Of a DNA stretch of 64,000 bases, positions 54,058 through 64,000 are shown one piece after another. The DNA is from Didymella arachidicola. Its lineage: Eukaryota > Ascomycota > Dothideomycetes > Pleosporales > Didymellaceae. How positions within the stretch are numbered: position 1 is the stretch's first letter; every line of letters begins with the position of its first letter. The position numbers and the translations under genes were made by a program. The notes beneath the pieces were generated by a model. It worked only from the letters and a program-made list of their open reading frames with translations. It was not told the DNA's origin and did not search any database. The stretch is taken from positions 248,001 to 312,000 of the forward strand of contig CM049994.1 of assembly GCA_016630955.3 (NCBI GenBank). The letters are read 5' to 3'.

Positions 54058-57000
54058 ATGGCTCAAGGCACCCCGCCTGGCCTGGTCCTCAACGGAACCA
54101 CAGTACCCATCATGGATAATCAGCCCACTATCTCCAATTTCGGCGAGTCCCAAGACGTAGGCGCAAAGCGGCCGATGGCGAAACGGGTGGACACAAACTA
54201 CACAATGGCTTCTATGATGTCGGTGCCGCCGGAGGGCTCCATCTTGACCGGCAAACAGGAGCACTGTAAGCAGCCAGGCCTCTCCCAATACCCTAGGAGA
54301 TGCTCACACGTACACAGACCTCAAGCGCGAACTTATTTCCCAGCAAACACAATTCGAGATCTCCGAACTCTCCTCGCCGACCGCCCTCAAGCGTTTCGGC
54401 GCACCCTTCCGCTCAGACGCCGGCGAAGTCGCTCCAGAAGATTCAGAGCTGCCCCTGCTGCGCTTCATATTCGTCAATCATGTGCGAAATTTTCCTTTCC
54501 TGGACAAGGCCAAGGAGAAGGAGTTCTGGCAAGACAAGCTGCAAGTGGTGAGTTGTGACATCATCCTGAGAACTGCGAGGGCGTGCTGACAGTCGAGCCT
54601 GTAGTTCCTTGAATCGTTCGCGAGCAAAGATATTTCATCGTCAGAGGATCGCCTGGAAGAAACAAAGCGGCGAAAGCTTGCACTCAAAGCGGAGAAGCTG
54701 GTTGAGCTCATGATGGTCTCTGGCATCCCCACCGCGTCTGGCTACGAGGAAAGGATACGTTTCTCTGAGATGGAGATTGTCGAGCGAGGCGCAAACGAGG
54801 AGGGCCTACATATGAATGCACCTAGCGGGCATTTCATTAATGGCTGGGATGTCAACGTTGCTGGCGTGCGAACTACATCTGTGAAGAAGCACCTTCGCTA
54901 TCACACACATGCGGTATTTAAGGCTTACGAGAACGTGTGATATCAGACTCACGATTTACAGGAATATCTCATCAGAGTTAAGCAGAGCGGCGACCGCGAG
55001 ATCTACGTCGGACGACGATACCAGGACTTCGTCAACCTTCACAAGCGCATACGCCTCGAGCTCCCTGGAAAGGTGCTCCCTCCACTCCCACGCAAGAATA
55101 AGAAGGACTCGATTATGAGCTCATCCAAAGATGATGATGACGCTAGCTCTATCTCTTCAGTATCGACACAAGGGCCGGCCCCTGACACATACCAGAAGAG
55201 TGACGGTGGCGGTGGAGGTTTGCGAAGCTATCTTTGGGGCGGTGGTCACAAGAAGAGTGCATCACAAACATCGTTGGGGACACCAGGAACGCGGTCGCCA
55301 CGTGCGTCCGGAGAGGGCTACAGTGGATATACGCCACCGCGCACTCTTTACCGCGAAGAGCAGCGCGTCTCGTTACGAGCTTTTCTCCGTTCGTTCCTCA
55401 ACAACGAGCGTATCGCACAATCAAACGCCATGACAGACTTCCTCACACAAGATCCAATCGAGGTCAATGAAGAGGAGATGGAAGACATTGAGAAGCGCGT
55501 GATCATGGACGAGAAGCGGATACAAGAGCAGAAGCAGTTCTACGAAGTAGCGCGGAAACGTGCCGCGGAGCTTGACATCCACATGGAAAAGTTCAGGCGA
55601 GAAATCGTGGAGAGGAATGGCCTCTCGCACCTCTTCCAGGAAATCAAGATGAAGAACTCAATATCTCAGCTGAAGCCCGAGTACCAGAAGTTCGCTGAAT
55701 GGTTGCGAATAGAAGTCGCAGCCACCATCTATCATCTGTTCTTGGCTGAAGACAATTCGCCAGAGCTGTTTGCGCAGGCGAAACGCATACACTCACTCGT
55801 GCCATACGGCGTACTGAAAAACGTCATCAGGATTGCAAATCCGGCAGCGGTCATGAGCGGAGTCCTTGATTTGTTTCTCGCGCAACCTTTTGGCGCACGA
55901 TCCTTGCTTCAGCGCATCTTTGGTATGGCCATCAATGATGGCGTTAATTCTGTGCAGAAGACAATCGATACTCTCGCCGCTACCAAGATCAAGGACGATG
56001 TCCTGTGCGCCAAGATCAAAGCCTACGTCGAATCAGATGAAGAGGTTAAGGGTGTTCTTCGACAAGAGGCAGATAGCGAACAGGTGGACATTGTCGTCAC
56101 GATTCTTCGGTCTGACTTCTTCAAGCCAGAGTTGAGCTCCCAGCAAGTGGAGAAGGTCTTCAATGCTTATGTTGCATGGAATAATGCGGTCGAAAATGTG
56201 AGGCCGACCAGTCGTTACAGCAGAAACAACAGCACGCGCAGCGTTAACAGCATCCGTACTAATGCGTCTGGTCAGATCGACAAGGACCTGCGACAGGGCG
56301 CCGAGCTCTTTGCGCATCTCAAGCAGTACCTCAAGCTGTGCCTGAGACAACGCGACAAGCTCATGATGCTACAAATCATCGAAGAGGTAAGCATACGAAA
56401 CGCCTATAGGAGGACTGGTCGCTAATCATACCAGCCTACCACGCTTCAACTCTTCCGCGACCTCTTCACTATCTTCTATGAACCCCTAGTGCGCGTCTAC
56501 AAGTCTGCGAACGTCTACAACAGTATCACAGATTTCGCCGTATTTGTGGATGACACAATCAAGACCATCGAGGCTTGCCAGCGACAAGAGGTCTCCGCCG
56601 ACCCCAACCAAACAGTCCAAGCCTTCATCGACCTTTGTGCTCGCCACGAAAACAACTTCTACAAATTCGTCCATGAGGTCCATCTCCACGATAATGGACT
56701 TTTCGACCAGCTGATGGGCTGGCTGGAAGGGATTCTCGAATTCTTACGCCACGGCCCCAACAGCGGAGGCAAGCTCGACATGAACGCACTGTTCCAGGGC
56801 GGCATGGACTCCGGCACCATCGACAGGCGAAAAGCTATCAGAGAGATCAATAGTCTGATCAAGTGGCAGACCGCGCGCAAGAAGTGGCATCAGGACAAGA
56901 CGAGGCAGAAGATGGCGAATGCTGGTGATGAGCCGGATCCTATGCTCGGTGGTATGGCAGGTTTCAAGAGCAGCGACTTTGGCCTAAACGAGGTATGTGT

Positions 57001-57280
57001 TTCCCCCCATCAGTTCTGTATCATAAACAAATATTCAAGTACTGATGCCTTGCAGTTAGACCTCCAAGATCTCGAGCTTGATGATGATGCCACGGATTCA
57101 GAAGACGAGGAAGAGATTGACGATGATGACGACCCTATCGAGGCCGAGCGCAAGAACCGCGCGAGGGCGGCAGAGAAACTTAAGAGGAGAGCGGGCGAGC
57201 CTAAGAAACCTACGATTGAGGAGATTAAGAAGCTGCATCCTAGTTTCTTGGCGATGTTGAGAAATGTGTTGGCGAATTGA
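54058..57280 (+). CDS. PX-domain protein with PXB and DUF3818 regions (yeast Ypr097w-like)
   Basis: Model: join(54058..54265,54318..54547,54605..54913,54962..56386,56435..56992,57056..57280), 984 aa. Six exons, introns of 52, 57, 48, 48 and 63 bp, all phase-consistent. Order: disordered N terminus; PX-associated PXB helical domain about residues 70-240 (LRFIFVNHVRNFPFLDKAKE; EKLVELMMVSGIPTASGYEE); PX domain about 245-410 with RYQDFVNLHKRIRLELPGKV and the lipid-site PPLPRKN, interrupted by a Ser/Gly-rich insert; RVSLRAFLRSFLNNERIAQS; then the large helical DUF3818 part; and an acidic tail. PX domains bind phosphoinositides, and yeast Ypr097w (Lec1) is a lipid-handling protein, so a membrane-lipid role is likely. 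Confidence 0.9.
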
Positions 57281-57590
57281 GCTGTACTTGAGCTTCGTTG
57301 ATGAGGTGCATACATATTCCTAGATGGCGACCTAATGACATATGTGCCTGCTCAGGTGGAGACGAACTGGGTGACATCATTACTATTGCTGTTTGCTGGT
57401 CTCACATATTCTCGTAGTCTCATCACATTTGTATCATGACCTAGCACGTAAGTTGAGAGTCGAGGCAGTGCTGTGTATTTGCTGTCCGCAACGCACGGGT
57501 CGAGCGCAGCTTCCTTTCCAAGCTTGAGGACAATGTCACCTCAAACCACCATAGCTTCAACACACACCCAACTACACGCTAGCAACCATC
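57281..57590. other. Intergenic between PX gene and LRLPxEIR gene
   Basis: About 310 bp; holds the PX gene terminator region and the next promoter. No feature seen. Confidence 0.5.
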
Positions 57591-58345
57591 ATGGCGACAG
57601 TAGAAGCTAAGGCGGACATAATGTACGCATGTCGGCATGCCACCTGCCAACAGAGCTGACACTAACCACCCACAGCACTGCTCGCAACCATAGCCATTCG
57701 CTCTTCCTACGCCTACCAGCCGAACTACGGAATACGATCTACCGCTTCACTATGGGCCGTAGCCCTGTTCACATCATCGAGCGCATGGACTACCTGGACG
57801 GCCTGCAAGCCCAGGTCGCGCTGCTGCAAGTTTGCAGGCAGATGTACCACGAGGCTGTGCCTCTCGTCCTTGGACTGCGTCAGCTCGTGCTGGGGAACTA
57901 TAGTGTTCCTGGACATGGGAAGCGCATGATGAAGGTGCTCGATCGTATCCTCAAGTGTCCGCTGTCTGGGCACATCCGGGCTATGACCTTCAAGGTCGAG
58001 CAGTCGAGCGTCATATTCAAAAACGGAGAGCTCAAGCTGGGTGGGCATTTGAAGGATATGGCTAAGAAGCTCCGAAAGTTGCAGGGCTTGAGGACTGTGA
58101 CAGTGCTGGTTGCGAAGAAATGTGGAAGGTTAGAGTGCACCGCTTTGAAGATGCAGCTGCAGCAGGAGCTTTGTGATGGTAGAGACATCTGCACTGTTGA
58201 TGTCCAGAAAGGCGGGCAGTACAGGTGAGAGAACAACCGTGCGGTGTAAGGCCTACAATTCAACTACGCTGCACAACGATACAGGATATGGACAATATGG
58301 GAGTCTAGCCTTGTCAAGATGAAATTCGAGGATGCTAAGCATTGA
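57591..58345 (+). CDS. LRLPxEIR-family (2EXR/F-box-like) fungal protein
   Basis: Model: join(57591..57622,57676..58224,58285..58345), 213 aa. A short exon MATVEAKADI ends in phase 2, and a 53-bp intron leads to TARNHSHSLFLRLPAELRNT followed by IYRFTMG. Then VALLQVCRQMYHEAVPLVLG matches the second family motif. A 60-bp second intron after GGQY (TACAG|GTGAGA..GATACAG) was added because it replaces an early stop by IWTIWESSLVKMKFEDAKH; if not spliced, the protein ends at 58228 after 194 residues. Not recognised beyond family; possibly F-box-like and part of an SCF adaptor, which is inference. The frame of the next pseudogene continues directly from its stop. Confidence 0.72.
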
Positions 58346-58740
58346 TAGTACTGCCCCAGCCAGCAACAATCCTTGCTCGTGCGCTTGCCTCCAGAACTAC
58401 ATAACAAGGTCTATCAGTATGCAATTTAAGGATACAAGCCCCGGCTTGTCTACAAGACACAGCTGGGAACCCTCTATGCAAAGCTGAGCCACCCGCATGA
58501 GGATCTTACAGTCCTGGCTCGAGTCCGTCGACAGACATATTCCAAAGTCTCGCTCATTTGATACACTCCATGTACATGCTAATAGTACAACAGCTATGGG
58601 TGTCTGCTGGAGCGTAATGACCAAAATCCCTAGCAGAACGCCGTAGCCGTCAAGCTTGCCCTCTAGCTATGTTTGCCCGACCATCCCAGCTCGAAGCTGG
58701 ATTTGATTGACGTGCAGCCACAAGAATGGGAGTCTTGTGA
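58346..58740 (+). pseudogene. Pseudogene copy of the LRLPxEIR family
   Basis: Directly after the previous gene and in the same frame: QQQSLLVRLPPELHNKVYQY then AI-stop, GYKPRLVYKTQLGTLYAKL, HPHEDLTVLARVRRQTYSKV, a stop, then further stops at short spacing and LDLIDVQPQEWES. The LRLPxEIR and RVCRQxYxE motifs are both recognisable, interrupted by at least four in-frame stops. A tandem duplicate that has decayed. Confidence 0.7.
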
Positions 58741-59255
58741 GTCCTTCCCCGCCTCAGGAGCCTAGATGTATGTTGGGTTTACCGGGTGAATGTTGTCCTT
58801 CGGCCCCGTGGGGGATGCAAAGATTTACGAGCTATGTTTGTCTGCAGGCACTTGTTCATCAGAATTGACTAGGGTGATTGTGCAAAGGCTCAATCATGAG
58901 TTCAAGGTACCTGGGTAGAACTGCTACACCTACAGAATCAATGCAATGTAATAGAGACAGAACGTTGCGGATCAAGTATTTTGGGGTTCCGTCTTCATAC
59001 ATCCTCTCCGAAGATCCTCATGAAGGTAGCAATGGTGCTGCTAGACGTCAAAGTGCTTGTGGCACCGCACTCAGCTGCCTTCACTTCCTCCGCTATATTG
59101 TCTTCGGCCATCACGCGCGGCTCCTGTTGGTATACACACCTAACCCTCAATCGAGCAACTCTCCCTCCCCATGCACTATGCAGGCCATTCCTCACCGACC
59201 TAGCTTCCTACGCCCACCTCAGTTCCGCCTGATCGCTGAAGCGAACTCCTCCACC
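58741..59255. other. Intergenic
   Basis: About 510 bp, upstream region of the next family member. No other coding signal. Confidence 0.45.
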
Positions 59256-59962
59256 ATGACGATGTGCGTTCGAACTCTCCGTTTGCCCACGCGCACACTG
59301 CTAATGGACTTTGCAGCACCGCACTGAACCAGTTCCTATCCCCGCTTCTACGCGTTCCTGCTCACATCCGCCACAAGACCCTTGCCTTCGCACTCGGCGG
59401 CCACCACTTCCGGCTATACTCCTTCGACCGTCAAGTGCGCTTGCGCGTTTGCCCAGAATGCTACTTCGGCCTTCCATACGCCATGACACTTGGCCCTCCC
59501 GTACGGGTCACTTGGCTCCTCGCGCTCACCTACGTCAGCCGCCAGATCTATCTCGAAGTGCAGGGCCTGGTGTTTGCGCGAAACAAGTTCATCGGCCATC
59601 CTGCTCCATTGACTGTGCTGCTCAAACGATTGGCGCCGTACCAATTATACCACATCAGGGTGGTGACGGTCAACGTGCTTGCAGCTTTTAAGATGCTCGA
59701 AGATGATAAGACAGTTACTGGGCTGTCAGATGAAGTCGTGCAGATCTTGGAAATCTTATGCGGCATGAGGGGCCTGAAGAGGGTCAGTGTCGAGTGGGAT
59801 GGCAAGCACGATAACTGGGGTGAGGCGCATCACCAGTTCGAGATGATGGCAAGGAATATGTTCCAGCGGCGTGGGAGAACGGACGTGCAAGTTTGGGTGC
59901 CGATGTTGGGCATGAAACCGCAGGAGCAAGAAATGTGCGAAAGCACAGTGACGATAAGATGA
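59256..59962 (+). CDS. LRLPxEIR-family (2EXR/F-box-like) fungal protein, diverged
   Basis: Model: join(59256..59263,59317..59962), 217 aa. An 8-bp first exon (ATGACGAT) and a 53-bp intron (branch GCTAATG) give MTITALNQFLSPLLRVPAHIRHK, aligning with TARNHSHSLFLRLPAELRN of the neighbour; the signature is weakened (RVPAHIR). The second motif is YVSRQIYLEVQGLVFARNKF. Remaining sequence: HIRVVTVNVLAAFKMLED and GLKRVSVEWDGKHDNWG. The match of intron position and phase with two other family members supports this model. Function unknown. Confidence 0.7.
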
Positions 59963-60292
59963 ACAGTTGTTGTCACAATGTGTCAAGGTGACAGCAGAGG
60001 CCTTTTGATATCCACCTACAGTTTGAGATTCCGGCGAGTGCATGCCCGAATTATAGTTGGAGACAAGAGGGTTCAAAGTCCTTCCCGCCTGCAACTTTTG
60101 AGTGCAATACAAACGACTTGGAGAGGCTCGAGGAAGTCATCGCCTAGGGTTGGACACATAAGTTGGCAGTTCAGTAATAGCGCGGTGATCCTCCAAGGGT
60201 ATATTGAATCCAGCTCATGCTTTTGACATGCCTCACATCGTGCAGGGTGTCGCTGCGCCAACAACGCCGCTTTTGTATCATACAATCCATCT
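59963..60292. other. Intergenic between convergent genes
   Basis: 330 bp. Nothing seen apart from the ends of two genes. Confidence 0.5.
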
Positions 60293-63200
60293 TTACCCGT
60301 CAAGTACGCCACTCTCCTTCAAGTTTCTGAACAATTCTGGCTCGAGGAACTTGCTAATTGTGACATCTTCCGCCAGACCCTTCCTCCTCCTTGTCTTGAG
60401 TACGAAATCGCGCGCAAGTGCTTGTGCGGTCGCCGGCTCAAGAGGTCGCAGCTTGATCTCTTTGTCGAGTGGATCGCCAGGAACGATAGACCAGCGGTCG
60501 AAGACGAGCGAAAGGGAGACTTGGCCTTGTGTATGGATCTGCAGACCGTTAGCAAGTATCATTCTCATCTTGTGTGGAAGACTTACCCTCAGATCGGTCT
60601 CGAAGCCGAAAGAGTCGATGACCGGAATGAGACCTCTCACGTTGTACAGCGGTGTGCCAGCAATTGGTCCATCCTGCAACACATGTCCTCTCCTCCTCGC
60701 AAGGACTGTGTACAAACTGCTCTTAGTGTCTGCGGGGCCAGTCATGCTGCAGGAGTACACGGGCTCCATCAATCGAGGGCTCGCCATTAGGAAACTCGAG
60801 TAACATGCTCGGCGACTTGTAGGGATGATTTGACCGCCACCACGGAAGATGGCTTCTGATGCAAGCTCGACGTCTGTAATGCGGAATTTGGTATTGCGGA
60901 TGGGCTCCTCGCAGAGAGGGCCTTCGCGCGTCGCCCAGCTGAAACCTTGCCGTATTGTGTCGCGCACGGTACGCAGAGTCTTTGTATCGACCTCTGAAGG
61001 GAGGGTGTCGTTTTGCAAGATGTTGGGGCCCATGTCGTCAGGTCCAAATGCCCAGATATTCCTGGACGCAAGCAAATCATAGCCGTAGTTCTCTTCGAAG
61101 AATTTGCCTACGACTCGCACAGGCTGCTTGATGTCGACCTTGCCAGACTCAATGTCTTCTGCAATACCGGGGTCAAGCGGCTCGGCTATCATTGTAAGCT
61201 TATTCTTCTTGTTCGGCGTCATGGCGTAGCACTTGATGGCGGACATCTCGACGACCGTCTCACAGAACCTAGTGACTGGATCAGAAACCTTGATCTCCAT
61301 ATCTGCATACAAACGTCGCAGATCGTGCAAAACGCAGTCCATGTAGAGTTCGCCGGTACCGAGAACAACGTGCTCTCCAGACTCTTCAACTTTGGTAGTG
61401 ATGAGTGGGTACGATTTGTTGATCTTGCGGAGGCCGTCCAGCATCTTCGGCAGCTCCGAAGGGTTGATGGGTTCAACTGCAACCTTGAAGACGGACTCGA
61501 AGAAGTGTCGAATGGGTCGGAAAATGTAAGCATCTTCGTCGTCAGGAAGCTTTGAAGCCACGATCGTCGCGGTTTTGACAATCGAGTTGTCGACACCCCC
61601 GAGCAGTACCCAATTACCCGCTGGCACTCCACTGACGGGTACGTTGTATCTTGATTCAGCAATCCATGTATCTGTTATGGTGGTGACAACCATGTCTTCC
61701 TCATCTTCAATAGTGTAGCCCTCGCCAAGGACCCGCACCGATTGCGGAGATCTCACAATACCGCTCATGACGCGTCCCAGAGCTGTGAAAGACTTTGCAT
61801 CCGTCGCGTTGAACAATTTTGTGACATGAACGACAAGGGGACCGTCCTGGTCGCACTTCTCCATTGCTTCTGCTGTCTTCGAGTCCAGTGGTCCAGTGTA
61901 GTGCCTCTGGAGCAACCTTTTCGCGCCCTCCGCCGGTGATGGGACGTGCTCGGTGACCATATCGACGAAACCTGAAGATGGTCCAAAGTACTGCTGGCAA
62001 ACGAGTCGCATTAGCTCCTTTGCGTCCGTCTTGTATTCTGAAGGCTTCAGGTTGATTCCCAGTGCACCTAACGTGTCCTTGAGATCGGCCGAGCTCTCGC
62101 TGAGAGTGTGAGAGTAGAGCTTGTAGACTGGCTCCAAGATCCAATGCACAAACGATCGTTGTGCACCTTCTTCCTGTGCCTTGCGGCTGAACTTGCGGCT
62201 GCCCGGGTTATAAAAGATGTCGCCCCAGAGTCGCATGGCAAACTTGTCGATATCGAGCCCTTTCATGGGCACGCCAAAGCCAGGCAATTTCGATGGTCCA
62301 GGGTAGAAGTCTGAGTACATCTTGGCAAATGACTGGATAGTGAAGCACCAGCGCATACTCGTACAGGCAAATGCAACGTTGCCTTTCTCAGGGCTGACGC
62401 GCCTGCTCTCTCCCCGCCCAGGAATTGTGTTCTCGATGACCGTGTTGACCTCCTCAATGACGTGCTTGATCTTGAAGTAGGCATCTTTGGGTGGAAGTTT
62501 CAGTTCCAGAATCAGACGGTCCATCTTGTTGACGACCAGAGTCAATGGAAGATCTTCCAGGATCGCATGCTTGATTACTTGCTCGGTGTTGACCTGCACA
62601 CCTTCCACAACGTCCACGACCAAGACCACACCATCTACCAGGCGCAAAGAAGAGGCAACCTCATCCGCAAAATTAACGTGTCCAGGTGTGTCAAGGATGT
62701 TGAAAAGGTGCGACTTCGATTTCGTGTTCTGTAGAATCAAGCTCATCGGAGCGGCCTTGATCGAAAGGCCTCGTTCGCGTTCGAGTATGTGTACGTCGGT
62801 GTATCGCAACTGCTCTTCCCTCCTCTTTCCTTTCTTGTAGTCCAGGCGGTCTTGAATGTCATGTGTCTCCATCACCAACATATCCATGAACGCTGTCTTT
62901 CCATGGTGCAAATGTCCAGCAATTGCTATGTTTCGTATCTGATCTGGGAAGTTCATCAAGTCTGTCAACAGTTCTCTCGAGTAGAGCACAGGCGGCAAGT
63001 CTGTTTCTTGAACTGTGAACTTCTTCTGGACGACCGGCGCAATGATCGGCTGCGCCAGCGACTGTGTATCCTCCTCTTGTACCAAAACCTCGACATCGTC
63101 GCCATACACATCCGCCGCGGAGGGGTAGTACTGCTTGTCTTCGTGCAGAATTACAGCGTTGGACGGTCCCTCATCAACTTCCATAAGCTGCTGGTCGTTC

Positions 63201-63378
63201 ACTTCGGCGTCCTCGGGCTCGTCGTCATCGAGAACGTAGGCGTCCGCTGCCTCGCCGTTTGTCTGGACTTCTTCATCGGATTCGGCCTCTCCAATGAAGT
63301 TACCAAACCTGCGCAAAGTCAGTCGCACGAACATACAGCGCCCTCTGGAAAAGCTTACTCGTCGTAAAGGTCATCCAT
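60293..63378 (-). CDS. SNU114: U5 snRNP GTPase Snu114 (EFTUD2)
   Basis: Model: complement(join(60293..60538,60587..63308,63359..63378)), 995 aa. Snu114 is the EF-2-like GTPase of the spliceosome; with Prp8 and Brr2 it controls activation and disassembly. A 20-bp first exon gives MDDLYDE, joined by a 50-bp intron to FGNFIGEAESDEE. Then an acidic N terminus, G1 GHLHHGKTAF (residues 138-147), G3 DTPGH (212-216), G4 NKMD (267-270), and EF-2-like domains II-V ending in KFLEPELFRNLKESG. The 48-bp intron 60539-60586 (GTAAGT, TTGCTAACGG, CTGCAG) is 3n long and stop-free, but splicing restores the conserved GFETDLR-THTQGQ-type joint (here FETDLRIHTQGQ). Divergent from ERG10. Confidence 0.96.
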
Positions 63379-63709
63379 GGCGGCGTTACGCGTAAAGTTG
63401 CAAGGCACCTACGCGCATCACGGTCTTCCAGAATCTTTGAGCTTCAACATGACTAAGCAAGGACGGACCGTCAGTTTCGCCTAGCGCGTAGAGCACCTGC
63501 TCTCTACCACTGCATGAAGCGGGGCAGGCGGTGAACAATGGCACCAGCTGTCCCTGCCTAGCGCGCTCTCCAGGGAAAGTGTGTGGACCGATGGCGGAGC
63601 TGCAGAGAAGAATCCGATCACATCTTAAAAGGAGCACGCCTTGCCTCAGTTGATAGAAGAGCTACTCTCGTTCACGTACAACCGTTCAGTCGCATCCAGT
63701 ATACCCAAC
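63379..63709. promoter_or_regulatory. Divergent promoter of SNU114 and ERG10
   Basis: 331 bp between opposed start codons, so both promoters lie here. No TATA box or known motif is clear. Confidence 0.6.
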
Positions 63710-64000
63710 ATGTCTTCTCTTCCCCCTGTTTACATTGTCTCGGCTGCCCGCACGCCAACGGGTATGTTCCTTGGGTATGTTTTCGTCACGAAACGAGGGG
63801 CAATGGCCAGCAACTCACCACCAACATAGCTCTCTCGCGAGTCTGAACGCGATACAACTTGGCTCTCATGCTATCAAGGGTATGTAGAATGTGTGCCAAG
63901 CATAATACAACCAATTGTGTAACATCTGCACAGCTGCCGTCGAGCGCGCTGGCCTGAAGCCTGAGGATGTTGAGGAGGTCTTTGTTGGCAATGTCATGTC
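63710..64000 (+). CDS. ERG10: Acetyl-CoA C-acetyltransferase (thiolase), 5' part
   Basis: Model so far: join(63710..63774,63830..63879,63934..64000); the gene continues past the right edge. Erg10 joins two acetyl-CoA to acetoacetyl-CoA, first step of the mevalonate pathway. Protein: MSSLPPVYIVSAARTPTGMF, then LGSLASLNAIQLGSHAIK and AAVERAGLKPEDVEEVFVGN, the N-terminal thiolase signature. Introns of 55 and 54 bp in phase 2 and phase 1. The catalytic Cys lies beyond the window. It has no peroxisomal or mitochondrial N-terminal extension, in line with the cytosolic enzyme. Confidence 0.9.

Overview
The window is nuclear DNA of a filamentous ascomycete (Pezizomycotina; probably Dothideomycetes, which is an inference from gene families and style, not proven). 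Evidence: compact protein genes on both strands, GC-rich coding DNA, about 45 short GT-AG introns (mostly 45-98 bp) with CTAAC/CTGAC-type branch sites a few bases before the acceptor, a fungal-type Atg14, fungal-only families, and no operons. All exon-intron models were assembled by hand from reading frame, splice signals and family conservation. No tRNA, rRNA, CRISPR or intact transposon was found.

Layout. 1-10.3 kb: MPS1 spindle-checkpoint kinase (cut by the left edge), PTC7-type PP2C phosphatase, PRP4 (U4/U6 snRNP), a 3 kb gene-poor stretch with an imperfect 36-bp inverted repeat, and a bZIP factor with a hydrophobic segment after the zipper. 11.5-24.7 kb: a Sel1-repeat protein with two unusually long introns and tiny terminal exons, a five-finger CCCH protein, TAF7 and a TAF3-like histone-fold gene in a head-to-head pair, a small hydrophilic protein, a zinc-finger-like fungal protein, and an unrecognised 470-aa protein. 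24.7-27.8 kb: an AT-richer island with decayed coding fragments. 27.9-39.9 kb: CYS3, ATG14, a four-exon unknown gene, thioredoxin reductase, TRM82 and RPP0 head to head, and a GNAT acetyltransferase. 41.4-46.2 kb: a cytochrome P450, a gene of an LRLPxEIR (2EXR/F-box-like) family with a relic, and a miniature Mex67-like protein. 46.9-64 kb: ERV46, a TspO/MBR protein, ARS2/SERRATE, a PX/PXB protein, two more LRLPxEIR genes flanking a pseudogene, SNU114, and the 5' end of ERG10 thiolase.

Most genes are housekeeping. RNA metabolism is well represented (PRP4, SNU114, ARS2, the CCCH protein, mini-Mex67, TRM82, TFIID subunits), but nothing indicates a cluster acting as one pathway. The accessory parts are the decayed island at 25-28 kb and the LRLPxEIR genes and pseudogenes at 43-45 and 57-60 kb. 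I found no convincing new multi-gene system. The most distinctive items are the NTF2-less Mex67-like protein, the Sel1 gene with 719 and 792 bp introns, the LRLPxEIR family with a conserved intron position, a possible non-AUG leader on thioredoxin reductase, twin hairpins with identical loops, and the possible membrane-linked bZIP.
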